This document shows positions 43,767 to 52,874 of a DNA stretch of 64,000 bases, one piece after another. Location of the stretch: assembly GCA_000296795.1 (NCBI GenBank), contig BAFH01000004.1:930001-994000 (forward strand). Reading direction: 5' to 3'. Both the position numbers and the translations under genes were made by a program. Every line of letters starts with the position of its first letter. Position 1 is the first letter of the stretch. The stretch comes from Candidatus Jettenia caeni. GTDB lineage: Bacteria > Planctomycetota > Brocadiia > Brocadiales > Brocadiaceae. The notes beneath the pieces are model-generated. The model had not been told where the DNA came from and searched no databases. It worked only from the letters and a program-made list of their open reading frames with translations.

Positions 43767-45728
43767 CTAAGTATCCAATACTTCTCTCACCTTTTTCAAA
43801 AGTCCGGTTGGTGAAACAGGTTTTGAAATAAACGGTAAGCTTTCTTCCAGGATTATTTTATTACTCACGCCATCTTTTGGATAACCGCTCATAAAAAGAG
43901 CCTTTATTCCAGGCATTATCTTCTTTATTTCATCGTATGCCTCTTTTCCATTTTTTTTTGGCATCATCACATCAAAGACAAGAAGCCGGATATCGTCTTT
44001 ATTTTTCATAAACTTATCTACTGCTTCTTCTCCATTTACAGCATCGATAACTTTATAACCTGATCCTCTGAATACCATTTTAATGATTTTTCTGATTTCT
44101 ATATTATCTTCTGCGAGCAGTATCGTTTCAATACCTTTTACAGGAGCCGGCAAATCCTGGGGTATTATTTCCTCAACATCAGACTCAATTATGGGTAAAT
44201 AAATCTTGAATGTTGTGCCTTTTCCCCGTGCACTATCAACCTGTATGTAACCCTGGTGTTGTGTAACAATTCCATATACGATTGCAAGCCCAAGACCTGT
44301 GCCTTTTCCGTGCTTTTTCGTTGTAAAAAACGGCTCAAAAATCATTTTTTGAGTCTCTTCATCCATACCCATGCCTGTATCTGAAATAGATACAAGCACG
44401 TATTTCCCAATCTCGCCGTAGCCATAATTTTGTATAAAAGCATTGTCTAATGTTACGATTTCAGTACGTATCGTTAAAATTCCTCCGTCCGGCATGGCAT
44501 CCCGTGCGTTTGTTGCAAGGTTCATTAAGATTTGTTCTATCTGACCGCTATCTGCCATGATGGTATAATTTTTATCGGTAAGCACGGTATTGAGCTTAAT
44601 ATTTTCACAAATGAGATTTGAAAGAAGGCTCTCAGCTCGTTTTATAATGGTATTTACATGTACCGGTCTAGGATTATTTATCTCTTTTCTACTGAAGATG
44701 AGGAGATTTTGAGTTAAATGAATAGCCTTTTCTGCTATGGCAAGGATTCTTTCAATATAATTCTTTGATGAATCATCCACTGATGAATCATATTTTTTCA
44801 TCTTATTCTGTAGTAATTCTACATAGCCGATTATTGCAGAGAGAATATTGTTAAAATCATGGGCAATACATCCTACAAGTTTGCCAACAGACTCCAGCTT
44901 CTGGGCATGGTAGAGCTGCTCTCTCAATTTTGCCTTCTCTTCCTCTGCTTGTTTATATTCCGTGATATCCTGATTTGTTCCATTCATTTGAATTGCTTTA
45001 CCGGCGCTGTCAAAAATAACTTCAGCCTCGGTATGTATAATACGAACCGAACCGTCTGGTAAAAGAATACGAAAGTTAATACAATAAGGTTTTTTCTCAT
45101 CTAGTGCTTCGCGAACAGATTTCTTAACAAATACCCTATCGTCCGGATGAACAAAATTGAGAAGCGTTTCGTATGTTCCATTGAATGTTTGTCGGGTTTT
45201 ACCAAAAATGCGATAGAATTCGTCAGATCCGACTACTTTATTCTCCCTCATATTCCATTGCCAATTCCCCAGATGGGCGATTCGTTGTGCATTGGCAAGA
45301 CTGGCCTCGCTTTTCCGAAGCGCCTCTTCTGCTTCTTTACGCTTTCTTCGTTCCTCTGCTTCTTTCAGTTCCCGTTCAATGGCAGGAACAAGCCGCGCCA
45401 GGTTATCCTTCATAAGGTAATCATGAGCCCCTGCTCTCATGGCTGCTACTGCTATCTCCTCTCCAATAGTACCCGATACAATGATAAATGGCAGATCAAG
45501 CCCACTGAGCTGTAACTGCGTAAGCGCACCAATCCCGCTAAAGAGCGGCATGGAGTGATCGGAAAGGACAACATCCCATTCCTGTTGTTCAAGCAGTATC
45601 TTCATGCCTGAGGCCGTCTCGACCCGCTCGTAAACCGGATCATAGCCGCCACATCTCAATTCACGGAGGAGCAGTTCTGTATCATCCGGTGAGTCTTCGA
45701 TAATTAATACGCGGAGCGGTTTCCTCAT
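43767..45728 (-). CDS. Hybrid histidine kinase REC-PAS-HisKA-HATPase-REC
   Basis: 653 residues. Receiver 1 (about 1-125), charged coiled coil, one PAS/PAC (about 155-270), HisKA with the phospho-His in CIAHDFNNIL (about 300-310), HATPase with N box NLATNARDAMPDGG, G1 SDTGMGMDEE, FEPFFTTK and GTGLGLAIV, then receiver 2 (about 535-653; phospho-Asp in LLVFDVMMPKKNG). No membrane segment, so cytoplasmic. The N-terminal ~155 residues are encoded by the same DNA as those of the GGDEF-EAL regulator. It ends the minus-strand signalling run and overlaps no neighbour; a CheY-like gene lies 14 bases upstream. Confidence 0.93.
   Translation of the reverse strand: MRKPLRVLIIEDSPDDTELLLRELRCGGYDPVYERVETASGMKILLEQQEWDVVLSDHSMPLFSGIGALTQLQLSGLDLPFIIVSGTIGEEIAVAAMRAGAHDYLMKDNLARLVPAIERELKEAEERRKRKEAEEALRKSEASLANAQRIAHLGNWQWNMRENKVVGSDEFYRIFGKTRQTFNGTYETLLNFVHPDDRVFVKKSVREALDEKKPYCINFRILLPDGSVRIIHTEAEVIFDSAGKAIQMNGTNQDITEYKQAEEEKAKLREQLYHAQKLESVGKLVGCIAHDFNNILSAIIGYVELLQNKMKKYDSSVDDSSKNYIERILAIAEKAIHLTQNLLIFSRKEINNPRPVHVNTIIKRAESLLSNLICENIKLNTVLTDKNYTIMADSGQIEQILMNLATNARDAMPDGGILTIRTEIVTLDNAFIQNYGYGEIGKYVLVSISDTGMGMDEETQKMIFEPFFTTKKHGKGTGLGLAIVYGIVTQHQGYIQVDSARGKGTTFKIYLPIIESDVEEIIPQDLPAPVKGIETILLAEDNIEIRKIIKMVFRGSGYKVIDAVNGEEAVDKFMKNKDDIRLLVFDVMMPKKNGKEAYDEIKKIMPGIKALFMSGYPKDGVSNKIILEESLPFISKPVSPTGLLKKVREVLDT
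45237..45701. repeat. 465-bp direct repeat, copy 2
   Basis: Same as 31759-32223, same orientation; encodes receiver domain and coiled coil of the hybrid kinase. Confidence 0.88.
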
Positions 45729-45742
45729 TTCTATGCTTTCTT

Positions 45743-46180
45743 TTATCGGTTTGGAGATTTATTTAGGAGGAGCCAGTAAACTCCTAATTGCCGTACTGCT
45801 TCGGAGAATTGATTAAAATCAACCGGTTTTTGAATATAACTGTTAGCGCCTAACCTATAGCTCTCAATAAGATCCCTTTCCTCACTTGAAGAAGTAAGGA
45901 TGATTACCGGGAGTAATTTTGTCTGCTCATGAGCGCGGAGACGCCGCAACACTTCCAGGCCATCTACTTTTGGTAATTTTAAATCAAGCAGTATAACCTC
46001 TGGCAGACCGCTTGAGGTATGATCAACATATTTACCGTTACGAAAGAGGTAATCCAGCGCTTCAGCTCCGTCGTTTACTACCATTACTTTATTCATAATA
46101 TTGTGCTTTTTCAGTGCACGGAGTGTAAGTTCCACATCATCCGGATTATCTTCTACCAGCAAGATAATTTTATTGTTCAC
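45743..46180 (-). CDS. CheY-like single-domain response regulator (Rcp1 type)
   Basis: 145 residues from a GTG at 46180, with GAGGA upstream. Receiver domain only: acidic pair in VEDNPDD, phospho-Asp in [13 protein letters not shown], Thr/Ser in [10 protein letters not shown] and Lys in YIQKPVDF. The length and the [12 protein letters not shown] start match regulators that pair with bacteriophytochrome-like kinases. It is likely phosphorylated by the kinase encoded 95 bases upstream (46276-48666). Confidence 0.93.
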   Translation of the reverse strand: MNNKIILLVEDNPDDVELTLRALKKHNIMNKVMVVNDGAEALDYLFRNGKYVDHTSSGLPEVILLDLKLPKVDGLEVLRRLRAHEQTKLLPVIILTSSSEERDLIESYRLGANSYIQKPVDFNQFSEAVRQLGVYWLLLNKSPNR

Positions 46181-46237
46181 AGATTTGTCCTCATAAAAGT
46201 ACCTAGAATACTAAATAGTAGGCAGTAAGCAGAAAGG

Positions 46238-46275
46238 AGTATCACCATGTGCTGCTTGCTACCTTTTCCCTTCTG
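46238..46275. repeat. Shared 3' flank of the two PAS kinases (copy 1)
   Basis: AGTATCACCATGTGCTGCTT onward matches the stretch 48945-48982 that ends the other kinase gene, with two differences in 38 bases; the match runs on through both stop codons. Noncoding duplication beyond the gene end shows the gene copy carried its flank. Confidence 0.75.
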
Positions 46276-48666
46276 TTATGGCAAGGTAAAATAAAATGTT
46301 GCTCCTTTATTCACTTCGCCTTCTGCCCAGATTTGACCACCATGTCGATGAATAATACGTTGAACGGTAGCTAATCCAATACCTGTGCCCTCAAATTCAC
46401 TTGAGGAGTGCAGGCGCTGAAACGCAGCAAACAGCTTATCGATGTATGCCATATCAAAACCGGCACCGTTATCCCGGACAAAGTACACGAGATTACCATT
46501 ACACCGGGTAAAGCCGAATTCTATTTTTGCATGCATACATGTTTTGGTAAATTTCCATGCATTATTTAAGAGGTTTTCCATCGCTATCCTGAGTAATTGC
46601 GGATCACCGTTAGCGATAAGTTCATCAGCAACAATAAATTCAACGCGGCGCTCCGGCTGCTTTTCCCGAAGTTCCAAAGCAAGCGTTTTTACCATAGCGC
46701 TTAGATCAACCTCTTTTCGGCGCATTTCACTCCGTGTTATACGAGACAGATTCAACAGATCATTGATAAGCTGTCCCATACGTTGGCTGGCTGCCCTTAT
46801 CCGATGAAGATAGTTTTTCCCCTGTTCGTCCAGTGTATCGGCATAGTCTTCCATTAACGCTTTACTAAATCCATCTATGCCTCTTAACGGTGCACGAAGA
46901 TCATGCGATACTGAATAGCAGAATGCTTCCAGTTCCTTATTAGCAGCAGTAAGTTGGGTTGTAAGATATTCAAGTTGATCACGTTGCTTCCGCAGTTCAT
47001 TTTCAACTCGCTTCTGTTCAGTAATATCTTCTTTAATTGCAACGAAATGGGCAATGGTTCCATCAGCTTTTTTTATTGGGGAAATAGATGCCGATTCCCA
47101 GTAGAGTTCGCCATTTTTTTTCTTATTAACAAATTCCCCATGCCATACATTACCGGAAGCAATCACAACCCATAATTGTTCATATACTTCAATAGGTGTT
47201 TTGCCAGATTTTAAAATGCGGGGATTCTTCCCGACTACTTCATCAAAGGTATAACCTGTTAATTGGACAAATTTTGAGTTGACATACTCTATTTTGCCTC
47301 TGGTGTTTGTAATTACGATTGAGCATGGATTTTGTTCAACTGCATTAGACAGCTTACGGAGACCATCTTCCATCTGTTTACGTTCGGTGACGTCTACTCC
47401 ATACAAGTTAACATAAGAAGTATCTTTTACTGGCACAATGGTAAAAGAGAATATTCTGTCTCCATGATTCATTTCGATCCCTTTTTTTATTGCTTTGGTA
47501 TGGAAAGCATGGGTAATAAATTGGTACAAGAAATCTGGTATGCATTGGCCAACTTCACAGTTCCATTCATGCAGAAAAAATTTACCAGATGAATTAGCAT
47601 AAAGAATGGTGCCGTCTTGAGCGATACGCAACACAGGATATGGATTCTCGGAGGGAAATTTTGCTGTATTTTTTATTTCTTCCTCTGCCCGCCTGGACTC
47701 CGTAATATCCCTGACTATACCCCATGTTCCTTTCGGTTTGCCATTTTCATCTCTGATTACCCAGACCCGAATGGATATTGGAAACACCGTTCCATCCTTC
47801 CTTATATATTCCTTTTCGTATTCATCAGTATAGTTTCTTTCAACAATTAGTTCTTTTACTTTCTCAGCTTCCATCTGATGCCACTTTTCAGGTGTAAGTT
47901 GCTGATAGGTTAATTTTTTTATCTCTTCCTTAGAGTAACCAAGCATACCTGCATACGCCTCATTGCATTCAAGTATGTGGCCATCCATATCTGTAGCTAC
48001 AATTCCATCCTTAATAGTCTCATATAAAATACGATACTTCTCTTCAGACTTTTGGAGCACCTCTCTTACCCGTTTTTTCTCAATGTTCTGAATAAGCTCC
48101 AGCTTACCTTCACGTTTAATAAGGGCAAGTTGATGGTTGCGGACTACATCTATTATTTCATATGCCCGGCACTTATCAAGAGAATAACTACAAATGGCCA
48201 TCATCGGGTAGTAGCTAAGGACATTATCTATCGCTTCCTCATAATCTGCGAAACTTTTCCAATCCTTTTTTTCAAGCCAGGCAGTATTGCCGGTTATCCT
48301 CATACCATCATAACCTTTAGTCATGGCCCGATTCAGTTTATCAACCCAGCCGTTGAGAACTTCCTGTAAGTTGAAAATACCATCTTTAAGATACCATTCG
48401 GTATACGGAATGATTTCTATCTGGTTTTTTATTATATAGTGTTCAAAATCAGGCAGTATTTTTTTCATTGCAGACTTAGCCTCTTCTACGGTAAGAGGTT
48501 CTGATGTAATCCACATACAAAATTCATTATTTTTCAGACCAGCCTTAAAGTAGGGTACTAAGATATCAATTAAATCTTCCCTGGTTTGATAAAATTGAGA
48601 AAGGTGGGTGCCCCATGGGGTATCGCCAATAATATCTATTCCTGTTTTTCTCATAATATTTGCCAT
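46276..48666 (-). CDS. MEDS-PAS histidine kinase
   Basis: 796 residues. N-terminal MEDS-type sensory domain (about 1-195; [20 protein letters not shown] and [11 protein letters not shown]), known from methanogen and methylotroph regulators. Then three PAS units (about 205-325, 330-435 degenerate, 440-560), HisKA with the phospho-His in [13 protein letters not shown], and HATPase ([33 protein letters not shown]). The C-terminus matches that of the kinase encoded at 48983-51277, and the pair share the 3' flank as well. It probably acts on the CheY-like regulator just downstream. Confidence 0.9.
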   Translation of the reverse strand: MANIMRKTGIDIIGDTPWGTHLSQFYQTREDLIDILVPYFKAGLKNNEFCMWITSEPLTVEEAKSAMKKILPDFEHYIIKNQIEIIPYTEWYLKDGIFNLQEVLNGWVDKLNRAMTKGYDGMRITGNTAWLEKKDWKSFADYEEAIDNVLSYYPMMAICSYSLDKCRAYEIIDVVRNHQLALIKREGKLELIQNIEKKRVREVLQKSEEKYRILYETIKDGIVATDMDGHILECNEAYAGMLGYSKEEIKKLTYQQLTPEKWHQMEAEKVKELIVERNYTDEYEKEYIRKDGTVFPISIRVWVIRDENGKPKGTWGIVRDITESRRAEEEIKNTAKFPSENPYPVLRIAQDGTILYANSSGKFFLHEWNCEVGQCIPDFLYQFITHAFHTKAIKKGIEMNHGDRIFSFTIVPVKDTSYVNLYGVDVTERKQMEDGLRKLSNAVEQNPCSIVITNTRGKIEYVNSKFVQLTGYTFDEVVGKNPRILKSGKTPIEVYEQLWVVIASGNVWHGEFVNKKKNGELYWESASISPIKKADGTIAHFVAIKEDITEQKRVENELRKQRDQLEYLTTQLTAANKELEAFCYSVSHDLRAPLRGIDGFSKALMEDYADTLDEQGKNYLHRIRAASQRMGQLINDLLNLSRITRSEMRRKEVDLSAMVKTLALELREKQPERRVEFIVADELIANGDPQLLRIAMENLLNNAWKFTKTCMHAKIEFGFTRCNGNLVYFVRDNGAGFDMAYIDKLFAAFQRLHSSSEFEGTGIGLATVQRIIHRHGGQIWAEGEVNKGATFYFTLP

Positions 48667-48944
48667 GTTAATTACCTAACATATACTACGTTTGTTCTTT
48701 CCTGAGATACGATACGGAGGATTGAATTAAATCGAATTTTTTAATTGTCCTTAAATTAGCCGGTTTGTGCAATCTAAAATTTACCTTTTTCAATATTTTG
48801 CTGAAATTTTACTATAATTCAATGGATAAACCCGAAGAGAATGCCTATGCTTCATTTTATAATCCCATTCATTAAATTAAGCATGGAGAAACAAGGTTTG
48901 TCCATGCCACCCCTGTTTGGATTTCCTAAACATATATATTAAGA

Positions 48945-48982
48945 AGTATCACCATGTGCCGCTTGCTGCCTTTTCCCTTCTG
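48945..48982. repeat. Shared 3' flank of the two PAS kinases (copy 2)
   Basis: Second copy of the 38-base flank at 46238-46275. The rest of the 316-base gap (48667-48944) shows no gene or repeat. Confidence 0.75.
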
Positions 48983-51277
48983 TTATGGCAAGGTAAAATA
49001 AAATGCCGCCCCTTTATTCACTTCGCCTTCTGCCCAGATTTGACCGCCGTGACGATGAATGACTCGCTGTACGGTAGCCAGTCCAATACCAGTTCCTTCA
49101 AACTCGATTGCTGAGTGCAAACGCTGAAATGCTCCAAAGAGCTTGTTGGTGTATGCCATATCAAAGCCGGCGCCGTTGTCTCGTATGAAATACGTTTGTT
49201 TACCATTCTGTTGTGTACTACCGAATTCTATTCTTGCATAGGTGTTCTTCCTGGTAAATTTCCATGCATTGTTCAAGAGGTTTTCGAGCGCTATCCGCAG
49301 CAATTGTGAATCACCATGAGAATAGAGCCCTTTGGTAATAATACATTCAATCTGGCGTTCCGGCTGTTTTTCTCTCAATTCCATCAAAATATTTTCCACA
49401 AGTATGCTCAGATTAACTCTCTTTTGTTGTATTTCACTTCGTGTTATACGGGATAGATTTAATAAATCATCGATAAGTTGCCCCATACGCTGGCTGGCTG
49501 CGCTTACCCGTTGGAGGTAATTTTTGCCTTGTTCGTCTAACGTATCAGAGTGGTCTTCCATCATTGCCTTGCAAAAGCCATTAATACTTCTTAGCGGCGC
49601 CCGCAGATCGTGTGATACGGAATAGCAGAATGCCTCTAATTCTTTGTTGGAGGCGGCAAGCTGGTTTGTCAGGATCTCTAAATTATCACGTTGCTCTCTC
49701 AATTCATCTTCAGCCCTCTTGCGCTCGGTAATATCCTCTTTAACTGCGAGGAAATAAGCAATAACCCCTTCAGAATTTCTTATGGGAGAAATAGATGCAT
49801 ACTCCCAGTAAAGCTCGCCATTCTTTCTCTTGTTATGAAATTCTCCCCTCCATTCTTCCCCGGAAATAATGGTATCCCATAAATGTTTGTATTCTTCAGG
49901 AGGCTTCTCGCCGGATTTTAAGATACGCGGATTCTGTCCGATTGTTTCTTTCGGGGTATAACCAGTTGTCTTATAGAATTTTGGGTTTGCGTATTCAATA
50001 CTCCCTTTTGTATCAGTGATCACAATCGTACACGGGCTTTGTTCTACAGCATTGTATAACTTTCGAAGTTCATTTTCGATTCGTTTGCGTTCTGCAATTT
50101 CTTCTATTAATTCGCTTTCTATTTGCGTATGTTCGGCAATTTTCCTTGCAAGTTCTCCGGCCATCGTATTAAAACTCATGGACAGATTTCCTATTTCATC
50201 CTTATGAGATATTTTTACCCGGTAATCTAATTCCCCGTCCGCAAACCTTTCTGTTGCATTCATTAAATCTTGAATGGGCTTTGAGGTCGAAACAGCAAAG
50301 ATAATTCCTATACTCATAACTGCGACTATACCAGTTACTCCAAAAATCAACGCAATGATACCTAACATCTTTAAGGGCGCAAAGACCTCCGCTTTATCTA
50401 TCTCTGCCAAAAGTATCCAGTCATATTTGGGTATATACAGAGAGGCGCCAACAACCGGAACACCCCTGTAATCTTTATAAATACCAACGGTTTCTTTTTT
50501 GCCTTTCATAATCTTACGAACCGGCTCTGTATTTATTATCTGTCTGAGAGAAGCATTTTTTATAAACCTTGATTCCGTCAGCAGTGTCTTATTTTTATTA
50601 ATTAAATACACTTCCCCGGTTTCTTCCATTTCAACACGATTCGTTGTAATCTCAACGAGAGATGCAAGATCATAGGCATTAATAAGCACACCGATAGGCT
50701 TGCCTTGCCTCGAGAAAATTGGCGCAGAGATAAATATACAACTTGAATTAAGATAAGAAGAGTAGTGCGGCTGACCAATCGCGGTATCACCATAGCTTTT
50801 CCTTAATCCTTGTTTAAATATATCCAGACCGGACATACTCATACCAATTATATTCTCATGGGTGGATGAGATAACCTTGCCGTATTGGTCAATCAGGATT
50901 ATTGCTACAAGATGATGATAGAGTGGCTTCTTATTTTTCGATAGGTACTTATTTAAATGAGTTACCGCATGTTGTTGAAAGGTTCTTCCATTGACAATTA
51001 TTTCAAACTTACTTCTTATGTATCCATCGGAACTGAAATTTTTAGTCCGAGTATCATTTCCTTCCATAAAAGACAAAATATGCTGTTTTTTTGATTCTGC
51101 GAGGACTCTTAATTGCCTGAATATTTGCCCCTTTATCGTATTCCTGGCGCTGAGGTAATATACTGTTGTAATGGTAATAACTGGTATGAGGGAAATAGAA
51201 AATGCAAAGATAAGTAATCTACCTTTCATTGATAAAAGGGGGTTTATCTTATGAAATCTCATTTTGCTTCTATCCAT
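48983..51277 (-). CDS. Membrane histidine kinase with Cache-type sensor, HAMP and PAS
   Basis: 764 residues. Membrane helix 1 (about 18-42), an extracytoplasmic double-Cache-like sensor (about 45-305; RQGKPIGVLINAYDLASLVE and YRGVPVVGASLYIPKYDW), helix 2 (about 308-332), HAMP (about 333-385), coiled coil, one PAS (about 405-520), HisKA with phospho-His in [13 protein letters not shown] and HATPase ([28 protein letters not shown]). ATG 51277 is taken as start; ATG 51262 is also possible. The PAS and C-terminal parts are close paralogues of the neighbouring kinase. The ligand is unknown. Confidence 0.92.
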   Translation of the reverse strand: MDRSKMRFHKINPLLSMKGRLLIFAFSISLIPVITITTVYYLSARNTIKGQIFRQLRVLAESKKQHILSFMEGNDTRTKNFSSDGYIRSKFEIIVNGRTFQQHAVTHLNKYLSKNKKPLYHHLVAIILIDQYGKVISSTHENIIGMSMSGLDIFKQGLRKSYGDTAIGQPHYSSYLNSSCIFISAPIFSRQGKPIGVLINAYDLASLVEITTNRVEMEETGEVYLINKNKTLLTESRFIKNASLRQIINTEPVRKIMKGKKETVGIYKDYRGVPVVGASLYIPKYDWILLAEIDKAEVFAPLKMLGIIALIFGVTGIVAVMSIGIIFAVSTSKPIQDLMNATERFADGELDYRVKISHKDEIGNLSMSFNTMAGELARKIAEHTQIESELIEEIAERKRIENELRKLYNAVEQSPCTIVITDTKGSIEYANPKFYKTTGYTPKETIGQNPRILKSGEKPPEEYKHLWDTIISGEEWRGEFHNKRKNGELYWEYASISPIRNSEGVIAYFLAVKEDITERKRAEDELREQRDNLEILTNQLAASNKELEAFCYSVSHDLRAPLRSINGFCKAMMEDHSDTLDEQGKNYLQRVSAASQRMGQLIDDLLNLSRITRSEIQQKRVNLSILVENILMELREKQPERQIECIITKGLYSHGDSQLLRIALENLLNNAWKFTRKNTYARIEFGSTQQNGKQTYFIRDNGAGFDMAYTNKLFGAFQRLHSAIEFEGTGIGLATVQRVIHRHGGQIWAEGEVNKGAAFYFTLP

Positions 51278-51488
51278 ACTTAATTATTATTTGGAATACT
51301 ATTAAAAATTTCTGCCTGAGTTTCTATCTTATCATGTTACCGTTAATATGAAACATAAGCTATAATTTTACAGAAATTTTTATCCGGATTGAAGTAGTTT
51401 TGTTTAAGATGAAAGAAAATCAGACAGGAAGAATTATGTGAGGAGACGCAAAATCTTGCATCTTTCCTCTCCCTTAAGAGACTAATAC

Positions 51489-51516
51489 TTGAATAAGCGA
51501 GGTTTTGTGCTATAGT
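51489..51516 (+). promoter_or_regulatory. Promoter of the zinc-type dehydrogenase gene
   Basis: TTGAAT (51489-51494) and TATAGT (51511-51516) with a 16-base spacer, 72 bases before the start. The rest of the 311-base gap back to 51278 shows no other feature. Confidence 0.5.
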
Positions 51517-51588
51517 ACATCGGTGTGGTTTTATAAGGGTAAAGCAAACACCATAATTTTCAATACATTTTGTATAGGAGAGAGAGTT

Positions 51589-52617
51589 ATGAAGGCTGTT
51601 GTCTTTTACGAACATGGTGGAGTGGATAGATTAACCTATACCGACAGGGAGAAACCAAAGATTTCTCCCTATGAAGTATTGGTAAAAGTAAAGGCGTGCG
51701 CACTGAATCACCTGGATATCTGGGTGAGGCAAGGTTTGCCCGGGGCAGAGATCCCTATGCCACATATCCCGGGTAGTGATATTGCCGGTGAGGTTGCTGA
51801 GGCAGGAATGGAGGTCAAGAAGTTCAGACCAGGCGATAAGGTACTTATTGCCCCTGGTGTTCGTTGCAGAAAGTGTGTATATTGTATTACGAATAATGAC
51901 AGCATGTGTAGTAGTTTTAAGATAATGGGATTTCAAGTACAGGGAGGTTATGCGGAATTTGCCAAGGCGCATGTGGATAATATCATCCCTGTTTCCGATA
52001 AACATTCCTTCGAGGAATGGGCAGCCATTCCTTTAGTATTTTTAACAGCCTGGCATATGCTTATTACACGGGGACAACTGAAACCGGGAGAGAATGTATT
52101 GATCCATGCTGCCGGCAGTGGCATTGGCAGCGCTGCTATTCAGATAGCCCGTGTAGCTGGCGCCCGGGTAATTACTACAGCCCGAGGGAAGGAAAAACTG
52201 GAAAAAGCAAAACAGATAGGCGCTGACGAGGTTATAGACTATTCGAAAGACGATTATGGAGAAAGAGTAAGGTCGGTAACTAATAACAAGGGGGTAGACC
52301 TTATTTTCGAGCATATTGGTCCCGATACCTGGGAAAAGAATTTGCAGTGCCTTACCAAGGGAGGGCGGATGGTGGTGTGCGGGGCAACAAGCGGGCCTAC
52401 CACAACGATAGATATCCGGTTTTTATATATGAAACAACATACTATTCTTGGCTGCTATATGGGTAGTAAAAAGGAGCTTTTTGATGTATTGAACCTTGTA
52501 GAACTTGGGAGGTTAAGACCTGTTATCGATACCGTATTCCCGCTCAAGGATGCCGCTGCAGCACAGCAAAGAATGCTGAACAGGGAAAATTTCGGAAAGA
52601 TTGTATTAAAAGTTTAA
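51589..52617 (+). CDS. Zinc-binding alcohol dehydrogenase / quinone oxidoreductase family protein
   Basis: 342 residues from ATG 51589, preceded by AGGAGAGAGAG; a longer frame from 51505 has no such site. GroES-like fold with GSDIAGEVAE, structural-zinc cysteines C-x2-C-x2-C-x7-C (CRKCVYC...MC, about 92-106) and a Rossmann motif HAAGSGIGSAAIQIA. Catalytic-zinc positions read NHLD and PHIPG; a Cys-His pair of classic ADH is not evident, so a quinone-oxidoreductase-like role is possible. Monocistronic: own promoter upstream, palindromic repeats downstream. Substrate unknown. Confidence 0.88.
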   Translation: MKAVVFYEHGGVDRLTYTDREKPKISPYEVLVKVKACALNHLDIWVRQGLPGAEIPMPHIPGSDIAGEVAEAGMEVKKFRPGDKVLIAPGVRCRKCVYCITNNDSMCSSFKIMGFQVQGGYAEFAKAHVDNIIPVSDKHSFEEWAAIPLVFLTAWHMLITRGQLKPGENVLIHAAGSGIGSAAIQIARVAGARVITTARGKEKLEKAKQIGADEVIDYSKDDYGERVRSVTNNKGVDLIFEHIGPDTWEKNLQCLTKGGRMVVCGATSGPTTTIDIRFLYMKQHTILGCYMGSKKELFDVLNLVELGRLRPVIDTVFPLKDAAAAQQRMLNRENFGKIVLKV

Positions 52618-52700
52618 CGTATAGAAATTTCAAAGCGATTCTGTAATGGGCAAGTCGCGCCTTGCCACTACACATCGCTAAAGTCGTCGAATGCCTGTCT

Positions 52701-52777
52701 TGTAGGGCAACCCTTTAGGGTTGCTATCCCGGCGCATATATTCTTGCGGGGAAGCAAGGCTGAAGCCTTGCCCTACA
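52701..52777. repeat. Composite palindromic element (REP-like)
   Basis: Ends TGTAGGGCAA (52701-52710) and TTGCCCTACA (52768-52777) are perfect inverted repeats. Inside are two hairpins: GCAACCC-TTTA-GGGTTGC (52707-52724) and GCAAGGC-TGAA-GCCTTGC (52754-52771). Elements of this wording are dispersed in many bacterial genomes. Position after the dehydrogenase stop also allows a terminator role. Confidence 0.7.
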
Positions 52778-52801
52778 TGTTAGCATACCTCTTAAAAACC
52801 C

Positions 52802-52829
52802 TTGCATATTGTATCCCGATTGATATAAT
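52802..52829 (+). promoter_or_regulatory. Promoter of hisS
   Basis: TTGCAT (52802-52807) and TATAAT (52824-52829) with a 16-base spacer, 46 bases before the hisS start; the -10 box is the perfect consensus. Confidence 0.65.
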
Positions 52830-52874
52830 TAAACCTTTATTTATGACTTTCTATAAATCAATAGGATTGGTGCA

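Noticed and set aside
48667..48944. Small gene between the two PAS kinases
   Set aside because: No start with a ribosome binding site and no frame above 30 codons with protein-like features.
51278..51588. Longer dehydrogenase start at 51505
   Set aside because: The clear ribosome binding site at about 51576-51586 and the family length favour ATG 51589; the 51505 start lies within the promoter region.
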